In this document: positions 28,225 through 36,869 of the stretch, piece by piece
How positions within the stretch are numbered: position 1 is the first letter of the stretch
Layout of the letters: each line of letters begins with the position of its first letter
NCBI RefSeq assembly: GCF_016863095.1
Contig: NZ_BOOF01000010.1
Span: 101,263-165,262, forward strand
DNA: 64,000 nt
Direction of reading: 5' to 3'
From: Microbispora siamensis
GTDB taxonomy: Bacteria; Actinomycetota; Actinomycetes; Streptosporangiales; Streptosporangiaceae
Translations under genes and position numbers: made by a program
The notes under the pieces: model-generated
Seen by the model: the letters and a program-made list of their open reading frames with translations, nothing else
Database searches by the model: none
Told to the model about the DNA's origin: nothing

Positions 28225-29526
28225 TTGAGAAGGAGTACCAGAACCGGAGTCGGGGTGATCGGCACCGTCGTCGGGGTCGCCGCCCTGGTCGGCGGCGTGT
28301 TCGTCGGCGTCTCCAACGCGGCGCCCAGTGCGGGGGCCTACCGGCTCGTGAACGGCGCGAGCGGCCTGTGCCTCACCGTTCCGGGCGGCAGCACCTCCGA
28401 CGGCGTGCAGCTCACGGTTTCCAGTTGCAACGGCGCGAGCAACCAGACCTGGAACCTCTCGTCCCAGGGCAGCGGCTTCCGCCTGGCCGCCGGCAACAGC
28501 GGCAAGTGCGCCGGGGTCGCCGGGGCCTCCACCTCCGCGGGCAAGGCCGTCCAGCAGGAGTCGTGCACCGGAGCGTCCTCCCAGACCTGGGAGCTCATCG
28601 CCTCGGGCTCGAACTACCAGGTGGTCAACGTCAACAGCGACAAGTGCCTGAACACCAAGGACAACTCCACGTCCTCGGGCGCGCTGGTGCAGCAGAACTC
28701 CTGCGACTCGGTGTCCACCAAGCAGTGGTCGCTCCAGTCGGCCGGTTCCCAGCCGTCGTCCACCCCCACCGTCAGCCCCACCGTCACGCCGACGAGGAGC
28801 CCGTCGCCCACGCCGAGCACCAACCCGACGCTGCCGTCGGGCTGGCCCAGCGCGAACGGCTCGCAGGCGGTCACCAGCACGATCAGCGTCTCCGGCACCT
28901 TGGACGGCGGCCTGAAGCGCTACTACGCCAGCGGCGCCATGGGCGACGGCGGGCAGAGCGAGAGCCAGGACCCGATCTTCGAGCTGGCCAACGGCGCGAC
29001 GCTCAAGAACGTGATCATCGGCTCGCCCGGCGCCGACGGTATTTACTGCCTGGGCAGCTGCACCCTGCAGAACGTCTGGTGGGAGGACGTCGGCGAGGAC
29101 GCCGCCACCCTGCTGGGCAGCTCGTCGTCGCAGGTCATGACCATCGACGGCGGCGGCGCGAAGAGCGCGTCCGACAAGGTGTTCCAGCACAACGGCCCCG
29201 GCACCATGGTCATCAAGAACTTCCAGGTGGACAACTTCGGGAAGCTCTACCGCGCCTGCGGCAACTGCACGAACTCCTACCAGCGGCACGTCCAGATGTC
29301 GAACATCGTGGCGACCTACCCCGGCAAGGCGCTCGCCGGCATCAACACCAACTGGGGCGACACCGCGCGCTTCTCGAACATCACGATCAAGAACGACCCC
29401 AGCCACAAGATGATCGTGTGCCTGAAGTACAAGGGCGTGCCGAAGGGCAGCGAGCCGACGGAGATCGGTAGCGGCGCCGACGGGACGAACTGCATCTACA
29501 GCTCCTCCGACATCCACTACCAGTAA
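28225..29526 (+). CDS. Secreted pectate lyase (PL3) with ricin-type lectin domain
   Basis: A 433-residue exported protein. Signal peptide 1-33 (TGVGVIGTVVGVAALVGGVF), then a three-repeat ricin B-type lectin domain (about 38-175; QTW, QTW and KQW motifs close the repeats), a Thr/Pro/Ser linker (about 180-205), and a family PL3 pectate lyase domain to the end (IFELANGATLKNVIIGSPGA, CGNCTNSYQRHVQM). PL3 enzymes cleave polygalacturonate by beta-elimination using calcium. TTG 28225 is taken as the start: AAGGAG lies seven bases before it and the signal peptide starts correctly (MRRSTRTG). The ATG at 28135 would put 30 unlikely residues ahead of it. Confidence 0.87.
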   Translation: MRRSTRTGVGVIGTVVGVAALVGGVFVGVSNAAPSAGAYRLVNGASGLCLTVPGGSTSDGVQLTVSSCNGASNQTWNLSSQGSGFRLAAGNSGKCAGVAGASTSAGKAVQQESCTGASSQTWELIASGSNYQVVNVNSDKCLNTKDNSTSSGALVQQNSCDSVSTKQWSLQSAGSQPSSTPTVSPTVTPTRSPSPTPSTNPTLPSGWPSANGSQAVTSTISVSGTLDGGLKRYYASGAMGDGGQSESQDPIFELANGATLKNVIIGSPGADGIYCLGSCTLQNVWWEDVGEDAATLLGSSSSQVMTIDGGGAKSASDKVFQHNGPGTMVIKNFQVDNFGKLYRACGNCTNSYQRHVQMSNIVATYPGKALAGINTNWGDTARFSNITIKNDPSHKMIVCLKYKGVPKGSEPTEIGSGADGTNCIYSSSDIHYQ

Positions 29527-29585
29527 GCGCGCCGGCCGGCCCCCGAGATCCCCGGGGCCACGTGTGACGGCGGTGCGAGAAAGAC

Positions 29586-29622
29586 GGAAGGCCCGGTGGT
29601 TCCCCCAGCCACCGGGCCTTCC
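29586..29622. terminator. Bidirectional hairpin terminator
   Basis: GGAAGGCCCGGTGG (29586-29599) and CCACCGGGCCTTCC (29609-29622) form a perfect 14-bp stem with a 9-base loop between the convergent pectate lyase and dipeptidase genes. Confidence 0.8.
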
Positions 29623-29640
29623 CGCATGCGACGATCGGCG

Positions 29641-30993
29641 TCAGGCCGCGCCGTGCCAGCCGCCGTAGTCGGCGAGGAACAGGGCCTCGGTCGTGATGAT
29701 CCGCTTCAGCTCGTCCAGCACCAGCCGCTCGTTGGGGGCGTGGATCGAGGCGCCGTCGTCCTCGGCGCCGTACAGCAGGATCTCGGCCTTGGGGAACTGC
29801 CGGGCGAGGGCCGCCACCAGCGGGATCGAGCCGCCCTGGCCGACCTGGCGCGGCGCGCGGCCGAAGGCGCGCTCCAGCGCCCGCTCCGCTGCGTTCATGG
29901 CCGGGCCGCCCGGCTCGATCTGGAAGCCCGAGCCGCTGACGAAGTCGCCGAAGGAGACCTTGACCCCCCACGGCGCGACCTTCTCCAGGAAGGCCGTCAC
30001 GTCGTTGAGCGCCTGCCTGGCGTTGCCGCTCGCGGGGATGCGGATCGTGACGCGGGCCCGGGCGACCGCCTGAACCGCGTTGATCGCGCCGGTCACCGTC
30101 GGCACGTCCAGCCCGGTCACCGTGATCGCGTACGACGCCCAGAGCCGGTCGGCGAGCGAGCCGTCCCCGACCAGGGACACGCCGTCGAGCACCCCGGCGA
30201 GCGCGCGGAACTCCTCCTCGCCGAGAGCAGCCCCGGGGAAGGTCCCCGGTTCGAGGCCGGGCACCCGTACGTTCCCCTGGTCGTCGTGCAGGGCGGTCAG
30301 CATGCGCATGAGCGCGGCCAGTGCGTCGGGGGCGGCGCCGCCGAACGCGCCGCTGTGCACGGCCTCGTCGAGCGTGCGGACCTCCACGGTGAACGCGGCC
30401 ATGCCGCGCAGCGACGTGGTGATCGCGGGGTCGCCCACCTCGGGGTTGCCCACGTCGGCGATGACCATGGCGTCGGCGCGCAGCAGGTCGGGGTTGGCCT
30501 CGACGAACGCCTCAAGGCGCTCGCCGGCGTACTCCTCCTGGCCCTCGATGATGACCTTCACGCCGACCGGGAACCGGCCGTCGAAGGCGCGCAGCGCGGC
30601 CACGTGGGTGATGACGCCGCTCTTGTCGTCGGCCGCGCCCCGGCCGTACATGATCCCGTCGACGACCGTGGGCTCGAACGGCGGGGTGCGCCACAGGGCG
30701 AGGTCGCCGGAGGGCTGCACGTCGTAGTGCGCGTAGAGCAGCACGGTCGGGGCCCCGTCAGGGGCGGGCGCCTCGGCGAACACGGCGGGGAAGCTGCCCT
30801 CGATGGGGATCTGCCGGACGTGCGGGAGGCCGGCGGCGCGCAGCAGCCGCTCCACGAGTGCCGCGGCCTCCAGGACCGGGGCCTCGGAGTGGCCGGGGAA
30901 CGCGACGGACGGGATGGCGACCAGGCGCCTGAGGTCCTCGACCGTCTGCGGCATGCCCTCCTCGACGGCGCGCTCGATCTCCTCTGGTGTCAC
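29641..30993 (-). CDS. M20-family dipeptidase
   Basis: A 450-residue cytoplasmic M20 metallopeptidase. Zinc ligands and catalytic residues are visible: LLYAHYDVQP (His, Asp), GRGAADDKSG (bridging Asp), and EGQEEYA with the catalytic Glu pair; a dimerisation lid domain lies between about 195 and 330. The enzyme hydrolyses dipeptides or acyl-amino acids. GTG 30993 has GGGAG six bases upstream; the longer frame is an artefact. The divergent partners are an aminotransferase and alanine dehydrogenase, so it may feed amino acids into them. Confidence 0.9.
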   Translation of the reverse strand: MTPEEIERAVEEGMPQTVEDLRRLVAIPSVAFPGHSEAPVLEAAALVERLLRAAGLPHVRQIPIEGSFPAVFAEAPAPDGAPTVLLYAHYDVQPSGDLALWRTPPFEPTVVDGIMYGRGAADDKSGVITHVAALRAFDGRFPVGVKVIIEGQEEYAGERLEAFVEANPDLLRADAMVIADVGNPEVGDPAITTSLRGMAAFTVEVRTLDEAVHSGAFGGAAPDALAALMRMLTALHDDQGNVRVPGLEPGTFPGAALGEEEFRALAGVLDGVSLVGDGSLADRLWASYAITVTGLDVPTVTGAINAVQAVARARVTIRIPASGNARQALNDVTAFLEKVAPWGVKVSFGDFVSGSGFQIEPGGPAMNAAERALERAFGRAPRQVGQGGSIPLVAALARQFPKAEILLYGAEDDGASIHAPNERLVLDELKRIITTEALFLADYGGWHGAA

Positions 30994-31236
30994 GGTGTTC
31001 TCCCGGATGTACGCGGATCTTCCCGGCTGGGTGGACCCCATTTGACCACAGGTCCGGCGGACCCATCTCCCACGTCTGCGCGGCTTCAATCTACCGTGAC
31101 GGATTTCGTTGCCGTTACATGTCGATGTCGCGGAATCCGAACTTCTTTCACAGTGCAGCCACGTAATCACTTGGCAAAACGCGGAAGTGGCATGCACACT
31201 GTCCAACAGCGACGGATCACCTGAGGGAAGGTTGCG

Positions 31237-32619
31237 ATGACGCGCCCCGACGTACTCAAGGCCGCACAGGACAATCTCTGGATGCACTTCACGCGCCACT
31301 CCTCCTATGAGGGAGGGGAGGTGCCCATGATCGTGCGCGGCGAGGGCGCCTACGTTTACGACGTCCACGGCAAGCGGTATCTCGACGGCCTGGCCGGGCT
31401 GTTCGTGGTCCAGGTGGGCCACGGCCGCGCCGAGCTGGCCGAGGCCGCCGCCAAGCAGGCACAGGAGCTCGCGTTCTTCCCCCTGTGGTCGTACGCGCAC
31501 CCCAAGGCCGCCGAGCTCGCCGCGCGACTCGCGGAGCTCACCCCCGGCGACCTCAACCGCGTGTTCTTCACCACCGGTGGCGGCGAGGCCGTCGAGTCGG
31601 CCTGGAAGCTGGCCAAGCAGTACTACAAGATCAAGGGCAAGCCGCTGAAGACCAAGGTCGTCAGCCGGTCCATCGCCTACCACGGCACCCCGCAGGGCGC
31701 GCTGTCGATCACCGGCATCCCGGCGCTCAAGCAGGTCTTCGAGCCGCTGGTGCCCGGCGCGATCAAGGCCCCCAACACGAACCTCTACCGTGCCGACGAG
31801 ATCTCCGGCTTCCCCGGCCTGGAGAAGGACCCCGAGGCGTTCGGCCGCTGGGCCGCCGACCAGGTCGGCAAGGCCATCGAGATGGAGGGCCCGGACACCG
31901 TGGCCGCCGTCTTCGTCGAGCCGGTGCAGAACGCCGGCGGCTGCTTCCCGCCGCCCCCCGGATACTTCCAGCGCCTGCGCGAGATCTGCGACGCCCACGA
32001 CGTGCTGCTCGTGTCGGATGAGGTCATCTGCGCCTTCGGCCGGCTGGGCACGATGTTCGGCGGCCAGAAGTTCGACTACGTGCCGGACATCATCACCTGT
32101 GCGAAGGGTCTGACCAGCGGTTACTCGCCCATCGGCGCTATGATCGCCTCGGAGCGGCTGTTCGAGCCGTTCAAGAACGGCACCGAGACCTTCGCGCACG
32201 GCTACACCTTCGGCGGCCACCCGGTGTCGGCCGCCGTCGCCCTGGCCAACCTCGACATCTTCGAGCGGGAGGGACTGCTGGAGCACGTCACGGCCAACGA
32301 GCCGGTGTTCAAGGCGACCCTCGACCGGCTGCTGGACCTGCCGATCGTCGGCGACGTCCGCGGCTCGGGTTACTTCTACGGGATCGAGCTGGTCAAGGAC
32401 AAGTCCACCAAGCAGACGTTCAACGAGGAGGAGTCGGAGCGCCTGCTGCGCGGCTTCCTCTCGAAGGCGCTGTACGACGCCGGCCTGTACTGCCGGGCGG
32501 ACGACCGCGGGGACCCGGTCGTGCAGCTCGCCCCGCCGCTGATCTGCGGCCCCAAGGAGTTCGACGAGATCGAGTCGATCCTCCGTTCGGTGCTCACCGA
32601 GGCGTGGGCCCGCCTGTAG
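31237..32619 (+). CDS. Class III (omega-type) aminotransferase
   Basis: A 460-residue PLP-dependent class III aminotransferase. The Schiff-base lysine is in TCAKGLTSGYSPIGAM (about residue 289), the cofactor Asp in LVSDEVICAFGRLG, and the phosphate-binding segment in FFTTGGGEAVESAWKLA. Family members move amino groups between omega-amino acids (beta-alanine, putrescine, GABA) and pyruvate or glyoxylate. Alanine dehydrogenase lies 67 bases downstream, which would recycle the alanine formed; this favours a pyruvate-dependent enzyme. A GAGGGAAGG site precedes the ATG. Confidence 0.9.
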   Translation: MTRPDVLKAAQDNLWMHFTRHSSYEGGEVPMIVRGEGAYVYDVHGKRYLDGLAGLFVVQVGHGRAELAEAAAKQAQELAFFPLWSYAHPKAAELAARLAELTPGDLNRVFFTTGGGEAVESAWKLAKQYYKIKGKPLKTKVVSRSIAYHGTPQGALSITGIPALKQVFEPLVPGAIKAPNTNLYRADEISGFPGLEKDPEAFGRWAADQVGKAIEMEGPDTVAAVFVEPVQNAGGCFPPPPGYFQRLREICDAHDVLLVSDEVICAFGRLGTMFGGQKFDYVPDIITCAKGLTSGYSPIGAMIASERLFEPFKNGTETFAHGYTFGGHPVSAAVALANLDIFEREGLLEHVTANEPVFKATLDRLLDLPIVGDVRGSGYFYGIELVKDKSTKQTFNEEESERLLRGFLSKALYDAGLYCRADDRGDPVVQLAPPLICGPKEFDEIESILRSVLTEAWARL

Positions 32620-32686
32620 ACCATCGAGCTCGTGCGGCCGGGTAGGGGGCGACCGTGACGAGTGACCGCTTGAAAGGACACAACTC

Positions 32687-33802
32687 ATGAAGATCGGCGT
32701 GCCCGCCGAGGTCAAGAACCACGAATACCGCGTCGCCGCCACCCCGGCCGGCGTTCACGAGCTCGTCCGTCACGGCCACGAGGTCAGCGTCCAGCGCGGC
32801 GCCGGGCTCGGCTCCCACATCACCGACGAGGAGTACCTCGCGGCCGGCGCCAAGCTGGTCGAGGGCGCCGACGAGGTGTGGGCCGAGTCCGAGATGATCC
32901 TCAAGGTCAAGGAGCCGATCGCGGAGGAGTACCACCGGCTCCGCGCGGACCAGATCCTGTTCACCTACCTCCACCTCGCCGCCTCCCGCCCGTGCACCGA
33001 CGCGCTGCTCGCGGCCGGCACCACCGCCATCGCGTACGAGACCGTCCAGGTCGGCAACGGCCTGCCGCTGCTGGCCCCGATGTCGGAGGTCGCCGGGCGG
33101 CTGGCCCCCCAGGTAGGCGCGTACAACCTCATGCGCTTCAACGGCGGCCGCGGCGTGCTCCCCGGCGGGGTGCCCGGCGTGGCCCCCGCCAAGGTCGTCG
33201 TGATCGGCGGCGGCGTCTCCGGCCTGAACGCGGCGCAGATCGCCGTCGGCATGGGCGCCGACGTGACGATCCTCGACGTCAACATCGACCGGCTGCGCTT
33301 CATCGACGCCATCTACCAGGGCCGGCTGAAGACGCTGGTCTCGACGTCGTACGCGATCGAGCGGGCCGTGGTCGAGGCCGACCTGGTCATCGGCGCCGTG
33401 CTCATCCCGGGCGCCAAGGCCCCGACGCTCGTCTCCAACGAGCTGGTCTCCCGCATGAAGCCGGGCTCCGTGCTCGTCGACATCGCGATCGACCAGGGCG
33501 GCTGCTTCGAGGACTCCCGCCCGACCACGCACGACGAGCCGACGTTCCGCGTGCACGAGTCGGTGTTCTACTGCGTGGCGAACATGCCGGGCTCGGTGGC
33601 CAACACCTCCACCTACGCCCTGACCAACGCGACCCTGCCCTACGTCGTCAAGCTCGCCGACAAGGGCTGGAAGGACGCGCTGCGCGGCGACGAGGCGCTC
33701 GGCCTGGGCCTCAACACCCACGCCGGCGTGCTCACCAACGAGCCGGTCGCGGCGGCGCACGACCTGCAGTACACGCCGGTCGCGGAGATCCTCGCCGCCT
33801 GA
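32687..33802 (+). CDS. ald: Alanine dehydrogenase
   Basis: A 371-residue NAD-dependent L-alanine dehydrogenase, converting alanine to pyruvate and ammonia. N-terminal MKIGVPAEVKNHEYRVA is the family signature, with the substrate Lys near 74 (LKVKEPI) and His near 95 (TYLHLAA). The Rossmann motif is VVVIGGGVSGLNAAQIA (about 170-186). It lies behind the class III aminotransferase, and together they could use omega-amino donors with pyruvate as a shuttle. GAAAGGACAC precedes the ATG. The expected length of the family is matched. Confidence 0.96.
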   Translation: MKIGVPAEVKNHEYRVAATPAGVHELVRHGHEVSVQRGAGLGSHITDEEYLAAGAKLVEGADEVWAESEMILKVKEPIAEEYHRLRADQILFTYLHLAASRPCTDALLAAGTTAIAYETVQVGNGLPLLAPMSEVAGRLAPQVGAYNLMRFNGGRGVLPGGVPGVAPAKVVVIGGGVSGLNAAQIAVGMGADVTILDVNIDRLRFIDAIYQGRLKTLVSTSYAIERAVVEADLVIGAVLIPGAKAPTLVSNELVSRMKPGSVLVDIAIDQGGCFEDSRPTTHDEPTFRVHESVFYCVANMPGSVANTSTYALTNATLPYVVKLADKGWKDALRGDEALGLGLNTHAGVLTNEPVAAAHDLQYTPVAEILAA

Positions 33803-33818
33803 CCGCATACGTGGGGGA

Positions 33819-35264
33819 TCAGCGCAGACCGAGGCGTCTGCGCAGATCCCTCGCGGTGCCGAGCACGTGCTCGACCTCGGCCGGAGTGGGCCACGGGGCC
33901 GTGCCCGGCCGCAGCAGCGTCGCGCGCACCAGGCCGAGGTGCTCGATCGCGGCCCGGTGCAGCCCGCTCGCCCGTGCGAGCCGCCCCACGGTGTCCGCGG
34001 GGCCGGCCTCGTCCGGCACGTCGCCGGGGGTTAAGGCGCCTGTGGCCAGATCACCGGTGACCAGATCCCACGTGCCGAGGATCTCGACCAGGTCCTCGGG
34101 CTCCGCCGCCGGGTCGCCGCGCCTGCGCGCCGCCGCGACGGCGAGTTCCGCGCGTGCGGCCTGCCCGGGCTCCGCGGGCCGGCTCCAGTACGGCGGGGCC
34201 GGGTCGAGCAGGCATCCCTCGGCCTCGGGGGACGCGCCGAGCAGGGGCAGCAGCGTCCGCAGTTCGACCATGGCGCCGTGGTGCCCGCGTTCGGCCGCCC
34301 GCCTGAACCAGTGGCGTCCGCCCTTCAGGTCGTTGTGCTCCGCGACGAGCAGCAGCCCGAAGCGGAAGGCGGCCTCGGGGTCGTCGGCCGCGGCCCGCCC
34401 GTACCAGTGGGCTGCCGCCGCCTTGTCGTCCATCCGGGCGCAGACGAGACCGGCCATCCGCCGCGCGTCCGGCCGTCCGGTCTTCGCCGCCCGTTCGAAG
34501 CAGGCACGCGCCGTGGGCAGGTCGCCCCGGCACAGCGCCATGTCACCGAGCCGGAAGGCCGCCCCGGGGTGGTCGGCGCGGACGGCGAGCCGGTAGAACG
34601 CCTCCGCGCCCTTCTCGTCGCGGGCCGCGTGCAGGAGCAGGGCCATGTGATAGGCGGCCTCCGCGTGGCCGCCGCGCGCCGCGTACTCCCACCAGTGCAG
34701 CGCCTCCGCCTCGTCGCCCGCGGCGTAGCCCAGGAAGCCCAGGTCGTGGGCCGAGCGCAGGTCGCCGTCCACGGCCGCCCTGAAGTGCCAGCGCCGGGCG
34801 CCCATGCCGTCGCCCTGGTCCTCGCACAGCAATGCCAGCCGCCGGGCCGCGTGGCGGGAGCCGTCCTCGGCCGCCCGCTCGAACCACTTGCGCGCTCCGT
34901 CGGTGTCGCCGCGCCGCTCCAGCAGCAGCGAGGCCAGGTTCGTCGCCGCGTCGGCGTCGCCGGTGCCCGCCGCCAGCTCGAACCAGCCGATGGCCTCCTC
35001 GGTCGTCCCGTGCGTGCGGTGCCACAGCCCCAGGTTGAAGGCGCTGTCGACGTTGCCCGCCCGCGCCGCCCGTTCCCACCAGTGCCGGGCGCCCAGTCGG
35101 TCGTCGCGCTCCGCGCACAGCCGGCCCAGCCGGTGCGCCGCGTCGCGGTCGCCGTCGCGGGCCCTGTCGACCAGGTTCGCCTCGGCCGGGTCCAGGGGTT
35201 CAGGGGTACGCGGGACCGGTATCCCGGGCCACGCGGTCGCCTCCGTCGCTCCCACTAGTGTCAT
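33819..35264 (-). CDS. Sel1-like tetratricopeptide repeat protein
   Basis: A protein of about 481 residues built from roughly nine Sel1/TPR-type repeats of 33-36 residues (for example ARHWWERAARAGNVDSAFNLG and ARKWFERAAEDGSRHAARRLA) up to about residue 340, then a C-terminal helical region without repeats. Sel1 repeats mediate protein-protein contact. No signal peptide or enzyme motif is seen. The start is uncertain: ATG 35264 and GTG 35297 both lack a clear ribosome site. It ends 16 bases from the convergent alanine dehydrogenase gene. Role unknown. Confidence 0.75.
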   Translation of the reverse strand: MTLVGATEATAWPGIPVPRTPEPLDPAEANLVDRARDGDRDAAHRLGRLCAERDDRLGARHWWERAARAGNVDSAFNLGLWHRTHGTTEEAIGWFELAAGTGDADAATNLASLLLERRGDTDGARKWFERAAEDGSRHAARRLALLCEDQGDGMGARRWHFRAAVDGDLRSAHDLGFLGYAAGDEAEALHWWEYAARGGHAEAAYHMALLLHAARDEKGAEAFYRLAVRADHPGAAFRLGDMALCRGDLPTARACFERAAKTGRPDARRMAGLVCARMDDKAAAAHWYGRAAADDPEAAFRFGLLLVAEHNDLKGGRHWFRRAAERGHHGAMVELRTLLPLLGASPEAEGCLLDPAPPYWSRPAEPGQAARAELAVAAARRRGDPAAEPEDLVEILGTWDLVTGDLATGALTPGDVPDEAGPADTVGRLARASGLHRAAIEHLGLVRATLLRPGTAPWPTPAEVEHVLGTARDLRRRLGLR

Positions 35265-35323
35265 GGGAGACAGGGTGACACGTAACCGAGTCGTCACGGA
35301 CGGTTATTGGTAAGACGTTGGTG

Positions 35324-36409
35324 TCAAGGGACGCGCTCGAACCTGACGAAGCCCACGTACATTCCCATCCCGCAGGCGTAACGCAGCCGCCCCTCCGGGC
35401 GGGCCGCGAGCCGCACCACGCGCTCGCCCGTCACGGGGAGCGCCACGTCGTGGTCGTCGATCGCGAGCGTGCGCGTGCAGCCCCGGTTGTCCTTCGTCCT
35501 GAAGACGATCTCGACGGGCCGACCGGCGGCGGCGACGGCGATGCCGGGCCGGAACCCCTCCGCGGTCGCCCAGATCGTGAGCCGCTGCACGCCGTCCGTT
35601 CCGGTGAGGGCGCGTCCCGCGGCGGCGGCGGGGGAGCCGAACTGCGGCAGCGAGAAGTCCGGCAGCCAGCCGCCGAGCCGCATGCCGGAGCCGACGGTGA
35701 ACAGCCCGGCGGCCAGGGCCGCGATCCCCGCCAGGGCGGCCAGCCTGGTCATGGCGAGCGTACGCAGCAGCAGTCCCAGGGCGGCGAAGGCGGGCGCCGT
35801 GCCAAGGGCGAGCCCCGCGAGCGCGGCCGCGCCCCCGAGCGCGGAACCCGCGCCGACGGCCACGACCTCCATGCCGATCGTGACGCCGCACGGTACGAAG
35901 ATCGTGGCCATGCCCAGTGCCGCCGCCCGCACGAGAGTCGGGGAGCGGGCACCGGTGCCCGGGGGACCGGTCCCGTGGGCTGCGCTGCCCAGTGGTGCGC
36001 GATCCTGTCCGTGCCCGCCGTCCGGGCACGAGCATCCGCGCGGGTCGCCGCTCACCGAGGCGGCCCCTTTACTCGCCGGCGCGCAGCCCGCATCCCGGCG
36101 CCGGCGGAGCATCCGTACGGCGAGGACGACCACCGCGGTTCCGGCGGCGACGAGCAGCGCCGCTCGGGTGCGCGGGCCGACCTGGACGACCGCGCCCGCG
36201 AGCCCGAGCAGCGCCCCGAGGGCGGTGTGGGCGGCGAGCCTGCCGGTCAGGAACGCGGCCACCGGCGGAAGTCCGCGCGACGGGCCGGGTGGGCTGCCGC
36301 GGCGGGAGACGAGGCCGATGAGGAGGCCGCCCTGGACCGCGGTGCACGACGCCGTGCCCGCGGCCAGGCCGGCGGCGAGGCCCCCGGCGAACAGGGCGGC
36401 CGGGTTCAC
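35324..36409 (-). CDS. TauE/SafE-like membrane protein with C-terminal cupredoxin-like domain
   Basis: A 361-residue protein. Two blocks of three hydrophobic helices (about 5-85 and 135-225) resemble the COG2836 sulfite-exporter/cytochrome-biogenesis type fold. They are separated by a Cys/His-containing loop (RRRDAGCAP, GCSCPDGGHGQD). From about 265 a cupredoxin-like domain follows, ending in NRGCTRTLAIDDHDV and YACGMGMYVGFV with Cys, His and Met in metal-ligand positions. A role in copper or other metal export or delivery is inferred. GTG 36409 begins two bases after the stop of the Cys-rich small gene, so they are coupled. Confidence 0.72.
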   Translation of the reverse strand: MNPAALFAGGLAAGLAAGTASCTAVQGGLLIGLVSRRGSPPGPSRGLPPVAAFLTGRLAAHTALGALLGLAGAVVQVGPRTRAALLVAAGTAVVVLAVRMLRRRRDAGCAPASKGAASVSGDPRGCSCPDGGHGQDRAPLGSAAHGTGPPGTGARSPTLVRAAALGMATIFVPCGVTIGMEVVAVGAGSALGGAAALAGLALGTAPAFAALGLLLRTLAMTRLAALAGIAALAAGLFTVGSGMRLGGWLPDFSLPQFGSPAAAAGRALTGTDGVQRLTIWATAEGFRPGIAVAAAGRPVEIVFRTKDNRGCTRTLAIDDHDVALPVTGERVVRLAARPEGRLRYACGMGMYVGFVRFERVP

Positions 36410-36411
36410 GG

Positions 36412-36612
36412 TCAGCCGGTGAGCGCGAGGTCGTCCAGCGCGCCGGTCTTCGCCGCCTCCACGAGCGAGCCGAGCTGGTCGAGGCTCATCTCCACCTTCT
36501 GGCCGAAGTCGTCGGTGATGACGACCTGACGCTCTGCCGGGGCGGAGGCGTCCACGAACAGCTCGGGGCAGCCGCAGCTGCAGTTGCCACAGAATCGGGC
36601 GATGGACTTCAC
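36412..36612 (-). CDS. Small Cys-rich putative metal-binding protein
   Basis: A 66-residue protein with a tight cysteine cluster near the start, ARFCGNCSCGCPELF (Cys8, Cys11, Cys13, Cys15), followed by a short beta/alpha segment. No signal peptide. The CxxCxCxCP arrangement suggests a bound metal. GAGGA precedes the ATG, and the gene is directly followed by the TauE-like/cupredoxin gene. The pair probably handles one metal, perhaps copper; this is inference. Confidence 0.7.
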   Translation of the reverse strand: MKSIARFCGNCSCGCPELFVDASAPAERQVVITDDFGQKVEMSLDQLGSLVEAAKTGALDDLALTG

Positions 36613-36758
36613 GCCAGTCCTCCTCGTACGGGCGGGGTCTTTGCTCGCAACGTAATGTGATCGTGTGGGGGCGACCAGTAACAGTTCGCTGACCGGGCGG
36701 AGAGAAGACCGCCACTACCGGCGGGCGGTCACGGCGCTCGGTTTCGCCGCGATTCGGA

Positions 36759-36774
36759 TGAAGGAAAGTTGCAG
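36759..36774 (+). promoter_or_regulatory. Candidate MurR (RpiR) operator before the importer operon
   Basis: TGAAGGAAAGTTGCAG matches 12 of 16 bases of TGAAAGTAAGTTTCTG at 44949-44964, the motif in the murR/hydrolase promoter. It lies 95 bases before the solute-binding protein start. Right next to it TGCAGAAC and GTTTTGCA (36770-36777, 36786-36793) form an imperfect inverted repeat. Confidence 0.4.
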
Positions 36775-36869
36775 AACCCTCACGAGTTTTGCAGATTATT
36801 GACCTGAGCTTGGGACGCCGCATATGGTCCGGACAAGATCCGCATCAGCTCAACCCCCCGGAGCGGTCA

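Noticed and set aside
29641..32742. Extended 1033-codon reverse frame through the dipeptidase
   Set aside because: Only the part up to GTG 30993 has M20 motifs; the upstream part is antisense to the aminotransferase gene.
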